38,784 nt of DNA from CAYPHJ01 sp964410485 (GCA_964410485.1 CAYPHJ010000041.1:1-38784); one strand, 5' to 3'; positions 8,238 through 16,952 are shown, counted from the stretch's first letter. Made by a program: numbers and translations. The notes: a model not told the origin generated them from the letters alone.

Positions 8238-8426
8238 GGCGAAGAGCGTGCGCGCATCCGATCAGGCTGGGCCGCGCTTGCCGACGGCTACCCGGTGCGC
8301 ATGACCGACGCCGGTGGGAGCACCCAGGAAGTTCTGAAGGCCGAGGAACGCACAGTGTCGGCCACCGAGTTCGCCCCGCCAGCGGGCTTCACCAAGAAGC
8401 CATTCAGCGATCTGGCCCCGCGGTAG
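8238..8426 (+). pseudogene. C-terminal remnant of an uncharacterised exported-protein gene
   Basis: The frame reads GYPVRMTDAGGSTQEVLKAEERTVSATEFAPPAGFTKKPFSDL and then a stop. It looks like the C-terminal end of a larger conserved protein (a GYPV / KAEER-V-A-x-F-x-PPAGFTKK pattern). Upstream of it, the reading frame runs through the palindromic repeat and has no start or N-terminal domain. The simplest reading is that most of the gene was lost and the repeat now abuts the remnant. I do not recognise the exact family. Confidence 0.45.
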
Positions 8427-8447
8427 CAGCCAAAGTCTGTCGCACCT

Positions 8448-8687
8448 TTAACCATGTCCGTTTGTGCCCCAGGTTCTGCCGTCGATCCATATTTTTGCCA
8501 GTTCGAACGCGTAAGCATCCGCCTGCTTCTGACTGTTGAAGGTCGCTTGTCGCCTGCCGAAGATCGGAATTCTCTTTTCTTTTTTGGCCTCGAAAGCGAC
8601 GATCGTGGCCCTGGCTATCCATTCGCCCGAGCGGGTTGATTCCGACTCCAGCTCCACGCGGTGGCCGCGATACGTCTTGGCCTTCAT
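8448..8687 (-). CDS. Small hypothetical protein
   Basis: A 79-residue charged protein with a predicted beta-alpha pattern: a two-strand start (YRGHRVELESESTRSGEWIARATIVAF), a polar turn and a C-terminal helix (SQKQADAYAFELAKIWID). The layout resembles small DUF6566/HlyU-like single-domain proteins common in environmental proteobacteria, but identity is not certain. The ATG at 8687 has only a weak upstream purine stretch. It has no same-strand neighbour close enough to form an operon. Confidence 0.5.
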   Translation of the reverse strand: MKAKTYRGHRVELESESTRSGEWIARATIVAFEAKKEKRIPIFGRRQATFNSQKQADAYAFELAKIWIDGRTWGTNGHG

Positions 8688-8845
8688 TAATGAGAATGAG
8701 ACGCGCCAGTTAAAGAAATCAGGCGCGGCTGGAAAGATTGTGAGCGCTTTTGTTCAGCGACTCCGCCAGCTCGCGGAAGCATGCCTCCGGAGTTTGGTGC
8801 TCCGCTCGACACCTCTGCGAGGAAGCCGGACTCCTCAAATGTACT

Positions 8846-9454
8846 TTATAGCGGCCTGATCTGCACCTTGCGGAATCTCACGATGCCGGCGCCATACTGC
8901 AGCGCGATCGGACCGCTGGCAAAGCTGGTGTGTGTCAGCTCAACAGTCTTGACACCATTAAGCACGACCACCAGGTGCGGCCCTTTAGCCGTGATCTCAT
9001 AGGTGTTCCATTTGCCGCCTGCCTTGGGCATGGGCGATACCTTGGCGAAATGGACGATGGCTCCCGTACCGTACGATGGGTCCGGGCGCTTGTCGTAAAT
9101 ATTCGCCTCATAGCAACTCTTGTCGGTTATTTTTTTTGGATCCTGACAACGCATGAAGATGCCGCTGTTGGCGTCGTCACTGGCCCAGAATTCGACCCTT
9201 ATCATAAAATCTTTGTAGGAATTCTTCGAAACCAAAAAGCCGGCGTCTTTGCCAACTCTCTTATCGGCCTGAACGACGCCATTCACCAGCCTCCAATTAG
9301 CGTCGCCGACGCGGTTCCAATTATCCAAACCCTTAGGCCCATCAAGGAGCGTGACCCACCCCGCATCATCGCGACTCGATACCAGCTGCGAGCAGCCGGG
9401 GACCGTAACCCCGATAAGGAGAAGCCCCATCGTAAAAACGGACAAGCGTCTCAT
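8846..9454 (-). CDS. Lipoprotein with DUF1080 (3-keto-disaccharide hydrolase-like) domain
   Basis: A 202-residue protein. It begins with a classic lipoprotein signal peptide (MRRLSVFTMGLLLIGVTVPGC) and lipobox Cys21. The rest is a concanavalin-like beta-sandwich of the DUF1080 type, with W-x-L-x-DG-P-x-G-L-D-N-W, a DFMIRVEFW strand, NSGIFMRCQDP, and the closing GPIALQYGAGIVRFRKVQIRPL. Family members are often found in sugar-degrading Bacteroidetes and Planctomycetes and can bind or hydrolyse glucosides; the substrate here is unknown. The start at 9454 follows an AGGAGG ribosome binding site, and the upstream ATG-like extension is not needed. It is probably periplasmic and membrane-anchored. 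Confidence 0.85.
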   Translation of the reverse strand: MRRLSVFTMGLLLIGVTVPGCSQLVSSRDDAGWVTLLDGPKGLDNWNRVGDANWRLVNGVVQADKRVGKDAGFLVSKNSYKDFMIRVEFWASDDANSGIFMRCQDPKKITDKSCYEANIYDKRPDPSYGTGAIVHFAKVSPMPKAGGKWNTYEITAKGPHLVVVLNGVKTVELTHTSFASGPIALQYGAGIVRFRKVQIRPL

Positions 9455-9870
9455 TGTGATGTCCTCCTGTGTCAAGGACAAGCGCGCGCCTCAGTCCAGG
9501 AACGCTGAAGAAGGGGCGCTCCCGCCTGGCCAGCCTATTTTCGGTCGGGAGACTATCGGGAACGCTAACTTCGTGTCAACCGCACATCTGTTAGGGGATG
9601 TCTTCTACAAGTGTCATGTGCAATTTGACAGATTCCCCGCTCTGGTGATACGCAGGGCTGGCAGGTGAGCTAAGTGTAACGTTGCTTTCAGTTGTACCCC
9701 GGTTTCTTACGTTTCCAAAGATCCGGAGCGCGGCCGAAAGACGGCCGAAGGAGGAAACAATTTAGAGGCAGCCAGCGCTCGCGAATTTATCCGCAGGCCT
9801 GTGCTGCTGTTGTTTTTTTGGTTGGCTACCAGGTAGATGTTTTCGTGAACATCCACACCGAGGTGATCCT
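9455..9870. other. Divergent intergenic region upstream of the dehydrogenase/TRAP operon
   Basis: About 416 bp between the DUF1080 gene (minus) and the seven-gene plus-strand operon. No supported ORF lies in it. It must hold the operon promoter; I saw no convincing sigma-54 or operator palindrome comparable to those at 22246-22382. The ribosome binding site GAGGTGAT lies just before 9871. Confidence 0.4.
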
Positions 9871-11328
9871 ATGGCGGCGAAGCAATGGAAGATGTATATC
9901 GACGGCGCTTGGGAAGAGGCCGGGGAGGGAAAAACTTTTGAAGTTCGGAACCCGGCGAATAGCGAAGTTGTAGGGATTCTTCCAGACGCCGGAGCAAAAG
10001 AGACGAGGCGAGCCATCGAAGCTGCGGACCGCGCCTTTCCGAAATGGGCCCACACTCCGGCCAAAGAGCGCGGCGAGATTCTGCGGCGGACACAAAATCT
10101 CATGGCCGAGCAGCGCGATGAAATCGCCAGACTCGTAGTTTTGGAGAACGGCAAACCGTACGAGGAGGCGAAGGGCGAAGTGGGATTCTCCATGGGTTAT
10201 TTTGGCTGGTTCGCCGAAGAGGCGCGACGGACTTATGGCGAGACTGTGCCCTCGCCGTTCGCTAACAAGCGGCTCTGGGTGATGCAGCAACCCGTTGGTG
10301 TAGTCGGCGCGATCACGCCGTGGAACTTCCCGGCCAACATGATTACACGGAAGATCGCTCCAGCCCTGGCCGCCGGGTGCACTGTCGTCCTGAAGCCGGC
10401 TTCGGCAACGCCGATGACCGCCCTGGCCATCGCCCAATGCGCGCACGATGCCGGGCTGCCTCAGGGTGTCTTCAATGTCATCACGGCCGCTCGTTCCGCC
10501 GATATCGGGCATGAGCTGCTTTCCAACCCGCTGGTCAAAAAAATTGCCTTCACCGGCTCGACCGACGCGGGAAAGAGCCTGATGGAGCAAGCGGCCAGGC
10601 AGATCAAGCGCATTTCTTTTGAGCTCGGCGGCAATGCTCCATTCATTATTTTCGACGACGCCGACTTTGACGCTGCTTTAGAAGGCGCTATCGCCATGAA
10701 GTTTCTCCGCGTCGGCGGCCAATCTTGCATTTGCGCTAACAGGATTTTTGTTCAGGATACGATCGCTGACCGCTTTATCCAGGCCTTCGTCGACCGCACC
10801 AGGAGGCTAAAGATAGGCCATGGCTTTGAGCCCGGGGCGCAGATCGGTCCACTCATCAACAAAGAGGCATTGGAAAACATTAAACGTTTGGTGGAAACCG
10901 CAGTGCAATGCGGAGCAAAGATCCTGACGGGCGGAAAACCTCTGACCGACCAAGGCATGGAAAAGGGTTTTTTCTTCGCTCCCACCGTTCTTACTAATTG
11001 CAAAGACGACCTGCCGGTGTGCGTTGAGGAGATCTTCGGTCCGATCGCGCCGATCTTAACCTTTAAAACCGAGGAGGAGGTCATCCGGCGCGCCAACGAG
11101 ACCACCTACGGGTTGGCCGCCTACTTCTACAGCCGCGATGTGGCGCGGATTATCCGCGTTTCGGAAGGACTCGAGTCTGGTCTGATTGGGGTCAATGACG
11201 CGGCAGGGTATACGCATGAGATCCCTTTTGGCGGTTTCAAAGAAAGCGGGCTTGGCCGCGAAGGCGGAAAACAAGGTATGGAAGAATATATGGAGGTTAA
11301 GTCCGTGGTTCTCAACCTTGGTCGCTGA
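9871..11328 (+). CDS. gabD: NAD(P)-dependent aldehyde dehydrogenase, succinate-semialdehyde type
   Basis: A 485-residue full-length ALDH. Visible elements are PWNFPANMITRKIAPALAAG, the cofactor-fold FTGSTDAGK (228-235), the general base in FELGGNAPF (Glu251) and the nucleophile in GGQSCICANR (Cys286). The Cys-x-Cys arrangement (286/288) is typical of succinate-semialdehyde dehydrogenases, where the second Cys can form a redox switch. The reaction should be oxidation of a short omega-carboxy aldehyde to the acid. It is the first gene of the operon, 30 bp before the aminotransferase, so the aldehyde is probably produced by transamination or cleavage of the transported substrate. The true substrate is unknown; the gabD label means family resemblance. 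Confidence 0.88.
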   Translation: MAAKQWKMYIDGAWEEAGEGKTFEVRNPANSEVVGILPDAGAKETRRAIEAADRAFPKWAHTPAKERGEILRRTQNLMAEQRDEIARLVVLENGKPYEEAKGEVGFSMGYFGWFAEEARRTYGETVPSPFANKRLWVMQQPVGVVGAITPWNFPANMITRKIAPALAAGCTVVLKPASATPMTALAIAQCAHDAGLPQGVFNVITAARSADIGHELLSNPLVKKIAFTGSTDAGKSLMEQAARQIKRISFELGGNAPFIIFDDADFDAALEGAIAMKFLRVGGQSCICANRIFVQDTIADRFIQAFVDRTRRLKIGHGFEPGAQIGPLINKEALENIKRLVETAVQCGAKILTGGKPLTDQGMEKGFFFAPTVLTNCKDDLPVCVEEIFGPIAPILTFKTEEEVIRRANETTYGLAAYFYSRDVARIIRVSEGLESGLIGVNDAAGYTHEIPFGGFKESGLGREGGKQGMEEYMEVKSVVLNLGR

Positions 11329-11358
11329 ACCCGAGTCTCTCGCACAGGGAGTGATTTG

Positions 11359-12543
11359 ATGTCTGGTCGTCCGTTTCTTCAAATCCCCGGTCCCGCTCTG
11401 GTGCCTGAGAGGGTCGTCAGAGCAATGTCGCAATCGCTCATCGATCATCGCGGGCGGCAGTTCGGCATCCTGCTCGAAGAAATCTTGGAGAGTCTCAAAG
11501 CGATTTTTCAGACATCAAGCGGTCGGATCCTCGTCTATCCGGGATCTGGCACAGGCGCTTGGGAATCGTGCGTAGTCAACACCCTCTCGCCCGACGATCG
11601 GGTGCTGGGCTGCGTCAATGGCCACTTCAGCAGCCGCTTCTGCGAGACCGCAAGGGCACATGGAATCGACGTTCAGGCCATTGAAGTTCCATACGGAGCC
11701 GGCATTCCAGCCGATCTCGTCAAAGAGCATCTGCGCGCAGACGTGAACCGCCGGATCAAGGCAGTGCTTGTCCTTCACAACGAGACTTCCACGGGAGTGA
11801 CGACTGACATCGCAGCGATTCGCCGGGCGATCGACAGCGCGGATCATCCCGCTCTTCTTCTTGTAGATGTCGTGAGCTCCCTGGCATCCATCGATTTCCG
11901 TTTCGACGCGTGGAGAGTGGATGTGGCACTCACGGGCCCGCAAAAAGGGCTCATGCTTCCACCCGGGCTGGCCATTCTGGCTGTGAGCCCCAAGGCTCTA
12001 GCGGCGAACCGATCGGCAAAGTCTCGGCGCTATTTTTGGGACTGGGCAACCGTTCTCGAGCGTAACGCCCACCGGGAGTTTCCCTACACACCCGCCACGG
12101 CTCTGCTCTTCGGCCTTAAGGAGAGCCTCTCCATGCTGGAAGAGGAGGGACTGGCCAATGTCTTTTCTCGTCACGCCCGTTTAGCCGAGGGCTGTCGCCG
12201 TGCCGTGCAAGCCATGGGACTGAAACTCCTGGCCAAGAAAGCCGACGAGCGTTCAAACACGATTACAGCGGTCTGCATGCCGGACGGCTTCGATTCTGAC
12301 GCCTACATTGCCCACGCCGAAAAGACTCTGGCCATTCCGTTTGGACCTGGGCTCGGAGCAGTCAAGGGGAAAATCTTTCGTATCGGGCATCTGGGAAGCC
12401 TCAACGAGCTTGAGCTGCTCGGCGCTCTCGCAGCCGTGGAGATGACCCTGAGCGGTTTTGGAGTTGAAATCCCCCTGGGTGTCGGATTGGCCGCTGCCGA
12501 GAGTTACTTCTTGCAGACTACGGCAATGCAGAGGGGGTTATGA
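11359..12543 (+). CDS. Class V aminotransferase, serine/alanine-glyoxylate type
   Basis: A 394-residue fold-type I PLP enzyme. It starts with FLQIPGPALVPERVV, as in serine-glyoxylate and alanine-glyoxylate aminotransferases. It has a GSGTGAWES phosphate-binding turn (62-70), LLVDVVSSL with the pyridine-N Asp170, and TGPQKGLMLPPG with Lys196 as the Schiff-base lysine. The C-terminal domain ends RIGHLGSLNELELLGALAAVE. The expected reaction is amino transfer, with glyoxylate or pyruvate as acceptor, giving an aldehyde or ketoacid for the neighbouring dehydrogenase. 2-aminoethylphosphonate or taurine transaminases belong to the same superfamily, so the donor is open. ATG 11359 follows GGGAG. Its stop overlaps the next start (ATGA). 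Confidence 0.87.
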   Translation: MSGRPFLQIPGPALVPERVVRAMSQSLIDHRGRQFGILLEEILESLKAIFQTSSGRILVYPGSGTGAWESCVVNTLSPDDRVLGCVNGHFSSRFCETARAHGIDVQAIEVPYGAGIPADLVKEHLRADVNRRIKAVLVLHNETSTGVTTDIAAIRRAIDSADHPALLLVDVVSSLASIDFRFDAWRVDVALTGPQKGLMLPPGLAILAVSPKALAANRSAKSRRYFWDWATVLERNAHREFPYTPATALLFGLKESLSMLEEEGLANVFSRHARLAEGCRRAVQAMGLKLLAKKADERSNTITAVCMPDGFDSDAYIAHAEKTLAIPFGPGLGAVKGKIFRIGHLGSLNELELLGALAAVEMTLSGFGVEIPLGVGLAAAESYFLQTTAMQRGL

Positions 12544-13361
12544 GAATCGACGCACACAAATGCGTAGCCTGCGGCAACTGCCTCCCCGTTTGTCCGATGG
12601 GCGCGATTTACATCGATGTTACGACCGGGCGCGCGGTGGTGAATGGCGATGAGTGCGTGGAGTGTTTTGCCTGTTACCGCGGCATGTCAAAGGAACACTT
12701 GAGTCCCGTCTTCGTCCGAATGATCCGGCGAGCAGCAAAATTTGTTCGCTTCCGCTTTGATCCTGAGCCCGATATCTGTCCGACAGACGCGATCACGCCG
12801 GAAGAACTGACATGGCCGCGAATCGTCCGGCGCGCCTTTTCCGATCCGCAGGTCCCGCATGAGTCGACGGGTATTCACGGTCGCGGCACTGCCGAGGTCA
12901 AGACTAACGACGTGACGAACCGGATAGGCCACGGAGAGGCTGGTTTCGTAGTCGAGTTCGGCCGTCCCGGCATTGGCGCGCGCTTTCATGACATCCAGCG
13001 TGTCACGACCGCGCTGGCGCGCCTGGGAGTGGAGTTCGAGAAAAACAACCCGGTGACCTCCCTCATGAGCGATACCTCCCATGGGTTCATTCGAGAGGAC
13101 ATCCTCGATGAAAAAGTCTTATCGGCAATCGTAGAGATCAAAACGACCTTGGCAATGGTCGGCGCGGTGCTGCAAGAAATCAGGCGACTCTCCGGAGAGA
13201 TCAACACGGTGATCAGCATCGGCGTTTCTACGCGCTGTGCTGAGGGAGGAGGCGATCCGTTGCGTGAGATCCTGGAACACCATGGCTACCCTACGTATCG
13301 GGGAAAAACCAACCTCGGGCTCGGCCGAGTGACTATAGTCCGGCAGAACGACTCGGCGTGA
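12540..13361 (+). CDS. 2[4Fe-4S] ferredoxin fused to an uncharacterised domain
   Basis: A 273-residue protein. Residues 1-85 form a bacterial ferredoxin-like module: Cys8-x2-Cys11-x2-Cys14-x3-Cys18-Pro, then Cys39-x2-Cys42-x2-Cys45 with the fourth ligand delayed to Cys80-Pro by a 34-residue insert. It therefore probably carries two [4Fe-4S] clusters. Residues about 115-265 form a domain I do not recognise. It has GTAEVKTNDVTNR, GFVVEFGRPGIGARFHDIQRVTTALA, NPVTSLMSD, a helical AIVEIKTTLAMVGAVLQEI and a closing GKTNLGLGRVT. The ATG overlaps the aminotransferase stop by 4 bp, so translation is coupled. It is probably an electron-transfer or Fe-S enzyme component working with the next gene product (inference). 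Confidence 0.8.
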   Translation: MRIDAHKCVACGNCLPVCPMGAIYIDVTTGRAVVNGDECVECFACYRGMSKEHLSPVFVRMIRRAAKFVRFRFDPEPDICPTDAITPEELTWPRIVRRAFSDPQVPHESTGIHGRGTAEVKTNDVTNRIGHGEAGFVVEFGRPGIGARFHDIQRVTTALARLGVEFEKNNPVTSLMSDTSHGFIREDILDEKVLSAIVEIKTTLAMVGAVLQEIRRLSGEINTVISIGVSTRCAEGGGDPLREILEHHGYPTYRGKTNLGLGRVTIVRQNDSA

Positions 13362-13382
13362 AATCCGGGCAGAGCGAATCAT

Positions 13383-14087
13383 ATGACCAATACGCTTCAC
13401 CGCTACAGTGAACATTACGCCTTTGAGCGCATCGCCAATGCTCAGCCGGTTAACGACGACTATATCGTCTTCGCCATGTCGAGCCGCGGGCTCAACGACG
13501 ACAACCTTGTCGAAAAATACCGCGCTTTTCTCCGCCTCGCGCTCAAACACAAGCCGGTCAACATCGGTGATGCCACCAAGGGCGGGATGCTCCGCCCGCG
13601 ACAGGACCTGAACCCCATTGCGCACTGGTATCGTGATCAGTCTGTCGACGCTGAACAGGTAATTGCCGGTATCGACGGACACACCACGGTTGCGGCTGTT
13701 TTCGACAACTACGATTCCATGAAGAGCTTTGTAGAGGAATTGCCTGCCGCCGACCTCGGAATTTCCATCAATATCAGCGCGCCGGTTGATGCGGCCGAAC
13801 GCTGCTGTCGGGAGTCGGGGATCTGTCGCCATAGCGTGGAATACTCGGTCGGCTTTTGTGGCCGGGTCGAGAAGCTCCCAGACGCAACGACACTCGAGCT
13901 AAGCACAATGTGCGGTCACGGAATGGTCTCGGCCGTTTTCGCCAAGAAGATGGCGGAATGGGTCAAGGAGAACCGCAGAACACCGGAACAAGCGGCGCTC
14001 TACATGGCGCGATTCTGCATCTGCGGTGTGTTCAACATTGCCAGGGCGAGGCGGATTCTCAGCGAGGCGCGCACGAGGAGCCGCTGA
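13383..14087 (+). CDS. Uncharacterised Cys-rich protein, partner of the ferredoxin fusion
   Basis: A 234-residue soluble protein with no family I can name. The N-terminal half has an ordered alpha/beta look (DDYIVFAMSSRGLN, FLRLALKHKPVNIGDATKGGM). The C-terminal half contains seven cysteines at 141, 142, 148, 159, 177, 212 and 214, in CCRESGIC, GFCG, TMCGHGM and FCICGVFN contexts. The CGHGMVSA...TPEQAALYMARFCICGVFN block looks conserved and catalytic or metal-binding. The spacing would allow one or two Fe-S clusters or a mononuclear metal. It lies 21 bp after the ferredoxin-fusion gene and 37 bp before the TRAP binding-protein gene, so it is certainly within the same operon. The enzyme reaction is unknown. 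Confidence 0.72.
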   Translation: MTNTLHRYSEHYAFERIANAQPVNDDYIVFAMSSRGLNDDNLVEKYRAFLRLALKHKPVNIGDATKGGMLRPRQDLNPIAHWYRDQSVDAEQVIAGIDGHTTVAAVFDNYDSMKSFVEELPAADLGISINISAPVDAAERCCRESGICRHSVEYSVGFCGRVEKLPDATTLELSTMCGHGMVSAVFAKKMAEWVKENRRTPEQAALYMARFCICGVFNIARARRILSEARTRSR

Positions 14088-14124
14088 ATTCATAAAAGGC
14101 GTCTTACAGAAAAGGAGGTGCAGC

Positions 14125-15105
14125 ATGCGCGTTTTCAAATTATTGACGGCGGTGGCTCTCGCCGGCCTGTTTTTCGCCGGCCACGGCAGAGCGCAAGTTT
14201 TGGAGCTAAAGTTTGGCCATGTGGGCGCTCCCGGTTCTTTGTTCGCGTTATCGGCCGATGAGTTTGCCGCGCGCGCCAACAAGGCGCTCGCCGGCAAGGC
14301 TAAAGTGGTCGTCTTTGGTTCGAGCCAGCTCGGCTCAGATCCCGAACTGTTGCAGAAGCTCAAGCTGGGCACGGTCGACCTAGCCCTGCCGTCGACCGTC
14401 ATGTCTTCGGTCGCGGATGAGTTTGGCTTATTTGAAATGCCTTACCTCGTTCGGGACCGCAAACATATGCAGCGCATCGAGCAAGAAGTGCTCTGGGCCA
14501 AACTGGCGCAGCCGGTGGAGAAAAAGGGATACAAAATAATTGCCGTATGGGAAAACGGCTTCCGCCATATCACCAACAGCAAGCGGCCGATTAACGTCCC
14601 GGAGGACCTACGGGGGCTCAAATTGAGGACGCCGCAGGGTAAGTGGCGGGTAAAAATGTTCCAGGCTTATGGCGCCAACCCGACGCCGCTGGCCCTTGGC
14701 GAGGTATTCACTGCGCTCCAGACCGGTACAATGGACGGGCAGGAGAACCCGTACGCGCAAATTTACAGCGCCAAATTTCACGAGGTGCAAAAATTCTTAT
14801 CCATAACCGGCCACGTCTACACACCGGCCTACGTGACGGTTGGGGCTCAGAAATGGTCGAAGCTGCCAAAGGATGTGCGTAGCACGTTGGAACGGGTGGC
14901 GCGCGAAGCACAGCCGTTTGTTTATGCCACTGCAGAACGCGAGGAGGTAGAACTACTCGGTAAAATCAAGACGGCAGGTGTTGCGGTCAACACGGCGGAC
15001 AAGAATGCTTTCATCAGCGCCAGCAAAGGCGTCTATGAAGAGTTTAGCAAAGACGTCAGCGCTGCCCGGGAGTTGATCGCAAAGGCCCAGGCTCTGGGGC
15101 GTTAA
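14125..15105 (+). CDS. dctP: TRAP transporter substrate-binding protein (DctP family)
   Basis: A 326-residue periplasmic binding protein. It has a signal peptide (MRVFKLLTAVALAGLFFAGHGRA, cleaved about residue 23) followed by LELKFGHVGAPGSLFALSADEFAARA. The DctP hallmark block LRGLKLRTPQGKWRVKMFQAYGANPTPLALGEVFTALQTGTMDGQENP carries the conserved Arg that usually pairs with a substrate carboxylate. It captures an organic anion, probably a carboxylate, and delivers it to the QM membrane pair encoded next. ATG 14125 is preceded by AAGGAGGTG, the strongest ribosome binding site in the operon. Substrate identity cannot be read from the sequence. Confidence 0.92.
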   Translation: MRVFKLLTAVALAGLFFAGHGRAQVLELKFGHVGAPGSLFALSADEFAARANKALAGKAKVVVFGSSQLGSDPELLQKLKLGTVDLALPSTVMSSVADEFGLFEMPYLVRDRKHMQRIEQEVLWAKLAQPVEKKGYKIIAVWENGFRHITNSKRPINVPEDLRGLKLRTPQGKWRVKMFQAYGANPTPLALGEVFTALQTGTMDGQENPYAQIYSAKFHEVQKFLSITGHVYTPAYVTVGAQKWSKLPKDVRSTLERVAREAQPFVYATAEREEVELLGKIKTAGVAVNTADKNAFISASKGVYEEFSKDVSAARELIAKAQALGR

Positions 15106-15144
15106 CCGAATCCTTCTCTTCTCGACAACAAACCTTTACGACGA

Positions 15145-15672
15145 ATGGCCCGGCTGGTTACAACGCTCCGATCCGTTCTCAAGCGCCTGCTCGAGGCCAT
15201 TGTCATACTGCTCATGATCAGCCTCGCCGTGGTCGTAGTGCTCGCCGTCATTTACCGCAAAGCCGGCGCTTCTCTGGTGTGGTATGACGAAGTCGTAGCG
15301 ATCATGCTGGCCTGGCTGACCTATTACGCGGCTGCGCTGGCGGCGCTCAAACGAGCCCACCTTGGCTTCTCCGGGCTAATTGACAGTCTTCCTTACAAGT
15401 CCCGTCTTGTCGCGGTGCTGATCGGCGAATTTTTTGTCTTCGGTTTTTTCCTTGTCCTTGCCTGGGTTGGATATGAGGTGCTCATCGTGCTTCACGGAGA
15501 CACTCTCGTTAGCTTGCCGCAAGTTCCGACTCAACTGACTCAATCCGTTATCCCAATCGGCGCAGCGCTGTTTATAATCGCTGAAGCACTGAGCCTGCCC
15601 GAGGTCCTGCGCAAGGCCCGCAGCACCGCTTCTGCTCCCGTTAATGTTCCTGGCGAGGCGTCCGACAAGTGA
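15145..15672 (+). CDS. dctQ: TRAP transporter small permease (DctQ family)
   Basis: A 175-residue membrane protein with four predicted transmembrane helices, the size and topology of DctQ. It has the typical WYDEVVAIMLAWLTYYAAALA segment (the family's W-x-E-E/D-x-x-R-y-x-x-x-W-x-x-x-x-G equivalent) and AHLGFSGLIDSLP. It partners with the DctM large permease in the inner membrane. It lies 39 bp after dctP, and its stop overlaps the dctM start as GTGA. Confidence 0.9.
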   Translation: MARLVTTLRSVLKRLLEAIVILLMISLAVVVVLAVIYRKAGASLVWYDEVVAIMLAWLTYYAAALAALKRAHLGFSGLIDSLPYKSRLVAVLIGEFFVFGFFLVLAWVGYEVLIVLHGDTLVSLPQVPTQLTQSVIPIGAALFIIAEALSLPEVLRKARSTASAPVNVPGEASDK

Positions 15673-16952
15673 CTATTTTGCTGATGCTCCTGGGCTTGCT
15701 GGGGCTCATCCTCATCAATGTGCCCATTGCCATTGCGCTTGCGATTGTCGGCACCCTCGCCATGGTGTCCTCCCAGGGTCTCGATAGTCTGCCCAACCTT
15801 CCCATTGCGATGTTCAGCGGCGCCACCAACTTTCCTCTCATTGCCATTCCGCTGTTTATACTCGCCGGCGCCATCATGAACTCGACGGGCATTTCCCGCC
15901 GCTTGATTGCATTCGCCTCAGCGCTGCTTGGGTTTATCAAAGGCGGACTTGCCATGGTCAATATCGGCGCTTCATTGTTTTTCGCCGAGATCTCCGGGTC
16001 CGCGGTAGCCGACGTCGCGGCGCTCGGCTCTATCCTCATGCCGGCGATGAAGAAAAGAGGCTACCCGGCGCCGTTTACGGTCGCCGTGACCTCCTCTTCG
16101 GCTTCTCTGGCGATCATCATTCCGCCTTCGATCCCGATGATCCTCTACGCGGTCATGTCCGAGAGCTCGGTGGTGCAACTCTTTGTCGCTGGCATTGTGC
16201 CCGGACTGTTGGGCGGTTTATTGATGATGGCGCTTTCCTACTGGTTCGCGGTGCGCTACGACTACCCGGTAGAAGAAGTTTTTCATCTGCGGCGTCTGTG
16301 GGTCACCTTCAAAGATGCGGCCTGGGCTTTTCTTCTTCCGCTTATCATTCTCGGCGGTATATTTGGAGGTTTGGTAACGGCGACCGAAGGCGCGGGGCTG
16401 GCAGTGGTTGCGGCAGTGTTCATCGGCGGGTTGATCTATCGTGAGCTGGATTGGCAGCAGCTACGCGACGCCATCATCGACGGCGGAGTTCAAACTGCCG
16501 TAGTCATGCTCTTGGTCGCTGCCTCTACGGTCGTAGGCTTGTATTTAACCGAGGCTCAGGTTCCCCAAGATTTGGCGCGAGCCATCAGTCGCGTTACGAA
16601 CAACCAGTACGCGGTGCTTGCGATTCTCAATGTGTTTTTTCTTATCATCGGGTTGTTTCTTCACTCAGCCGCCGCCATCATCCTGGTGGTGCCCATCGTC
16701 ATGCCGTTGGTGAGACAAGTCGGAATCGATCCCGTGCACTTCGGCATTATTGTCACTCTCAACCTGGCCATCGGCCAGCAGACCCCGCCGGTTGCCAGTG
16801 TTTTGGTCACTGCCTGCTCAATAGGTCAGGCCGACATCTGGGAAGTAACCAAAGTCAATGTTTATTTCATCGCCGTTCTTTTCCTGGTGCTGATGACTGT
16901 CACTTATATCCCCATTGTGCCCATGGCGCTGGTCGAATGGTTTTACCGCTAG
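15669..16952 (+). CDS. dctM: TRAP transporter large permease (DctM family)
   Basis: A 427-residue polytopic protein with about 12 transmembrane helices. Conserved DctM blocks are NVPIAIALAIVGTLA, GATNFPLIAIPLFILAGAIMNSTGISRRL, AEISGSAVADVAALGSILMPAMKKRGYPAPF, SLAIIIPPSIPMILYAVMS and LNLAIGQQTPPVASVLVTAC. It is the secondary-transport channel, coupled to Na+ or H+ in known systems. It starts at GTG 15669, overlapping the dctQ stop by 4 bp. It is the last gene of the operon; the next gene is convergent, and I saw no strong terminator in the 59-bp gap. Confidence 0.92.
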   Translation: MTILLMLLGLLGLILINVPIAIALAIVGTLAMVSSQGLDSLPNLPIAMFSGATNFPLIAIPLFILAGAIMNSTGISRRLIAFASALLGFIKGGLAMVNIGASLFFAEISGSAVADVAALGSILMPAMKKRGYPAPFTVAVTSSSASLAIIIPPSIPMILYAVMSESSVVQLFVAGIVPGLLGGLLMMALSYWFAVRYDYPVEEVFHLRRLWVTFKDAAWAFLLPLIILGGIFGGLVTATEGAGLAVVAAVFIGGLIYRELDWQQLRDAIIDGGVQTAVVMLLVAASTVVGLYLTEAQVPQDLARAISRVTNNQYAVLAILNVFFLIIGLFLHSAAAIILVVPIVMPLVRQVGIDPVHFGIIVTLNLAIGQQTPPVASVLVTACSIGQADIWEVTKVNVYFIAVLFLVLMTVTYIPIVPMALVEWFYR

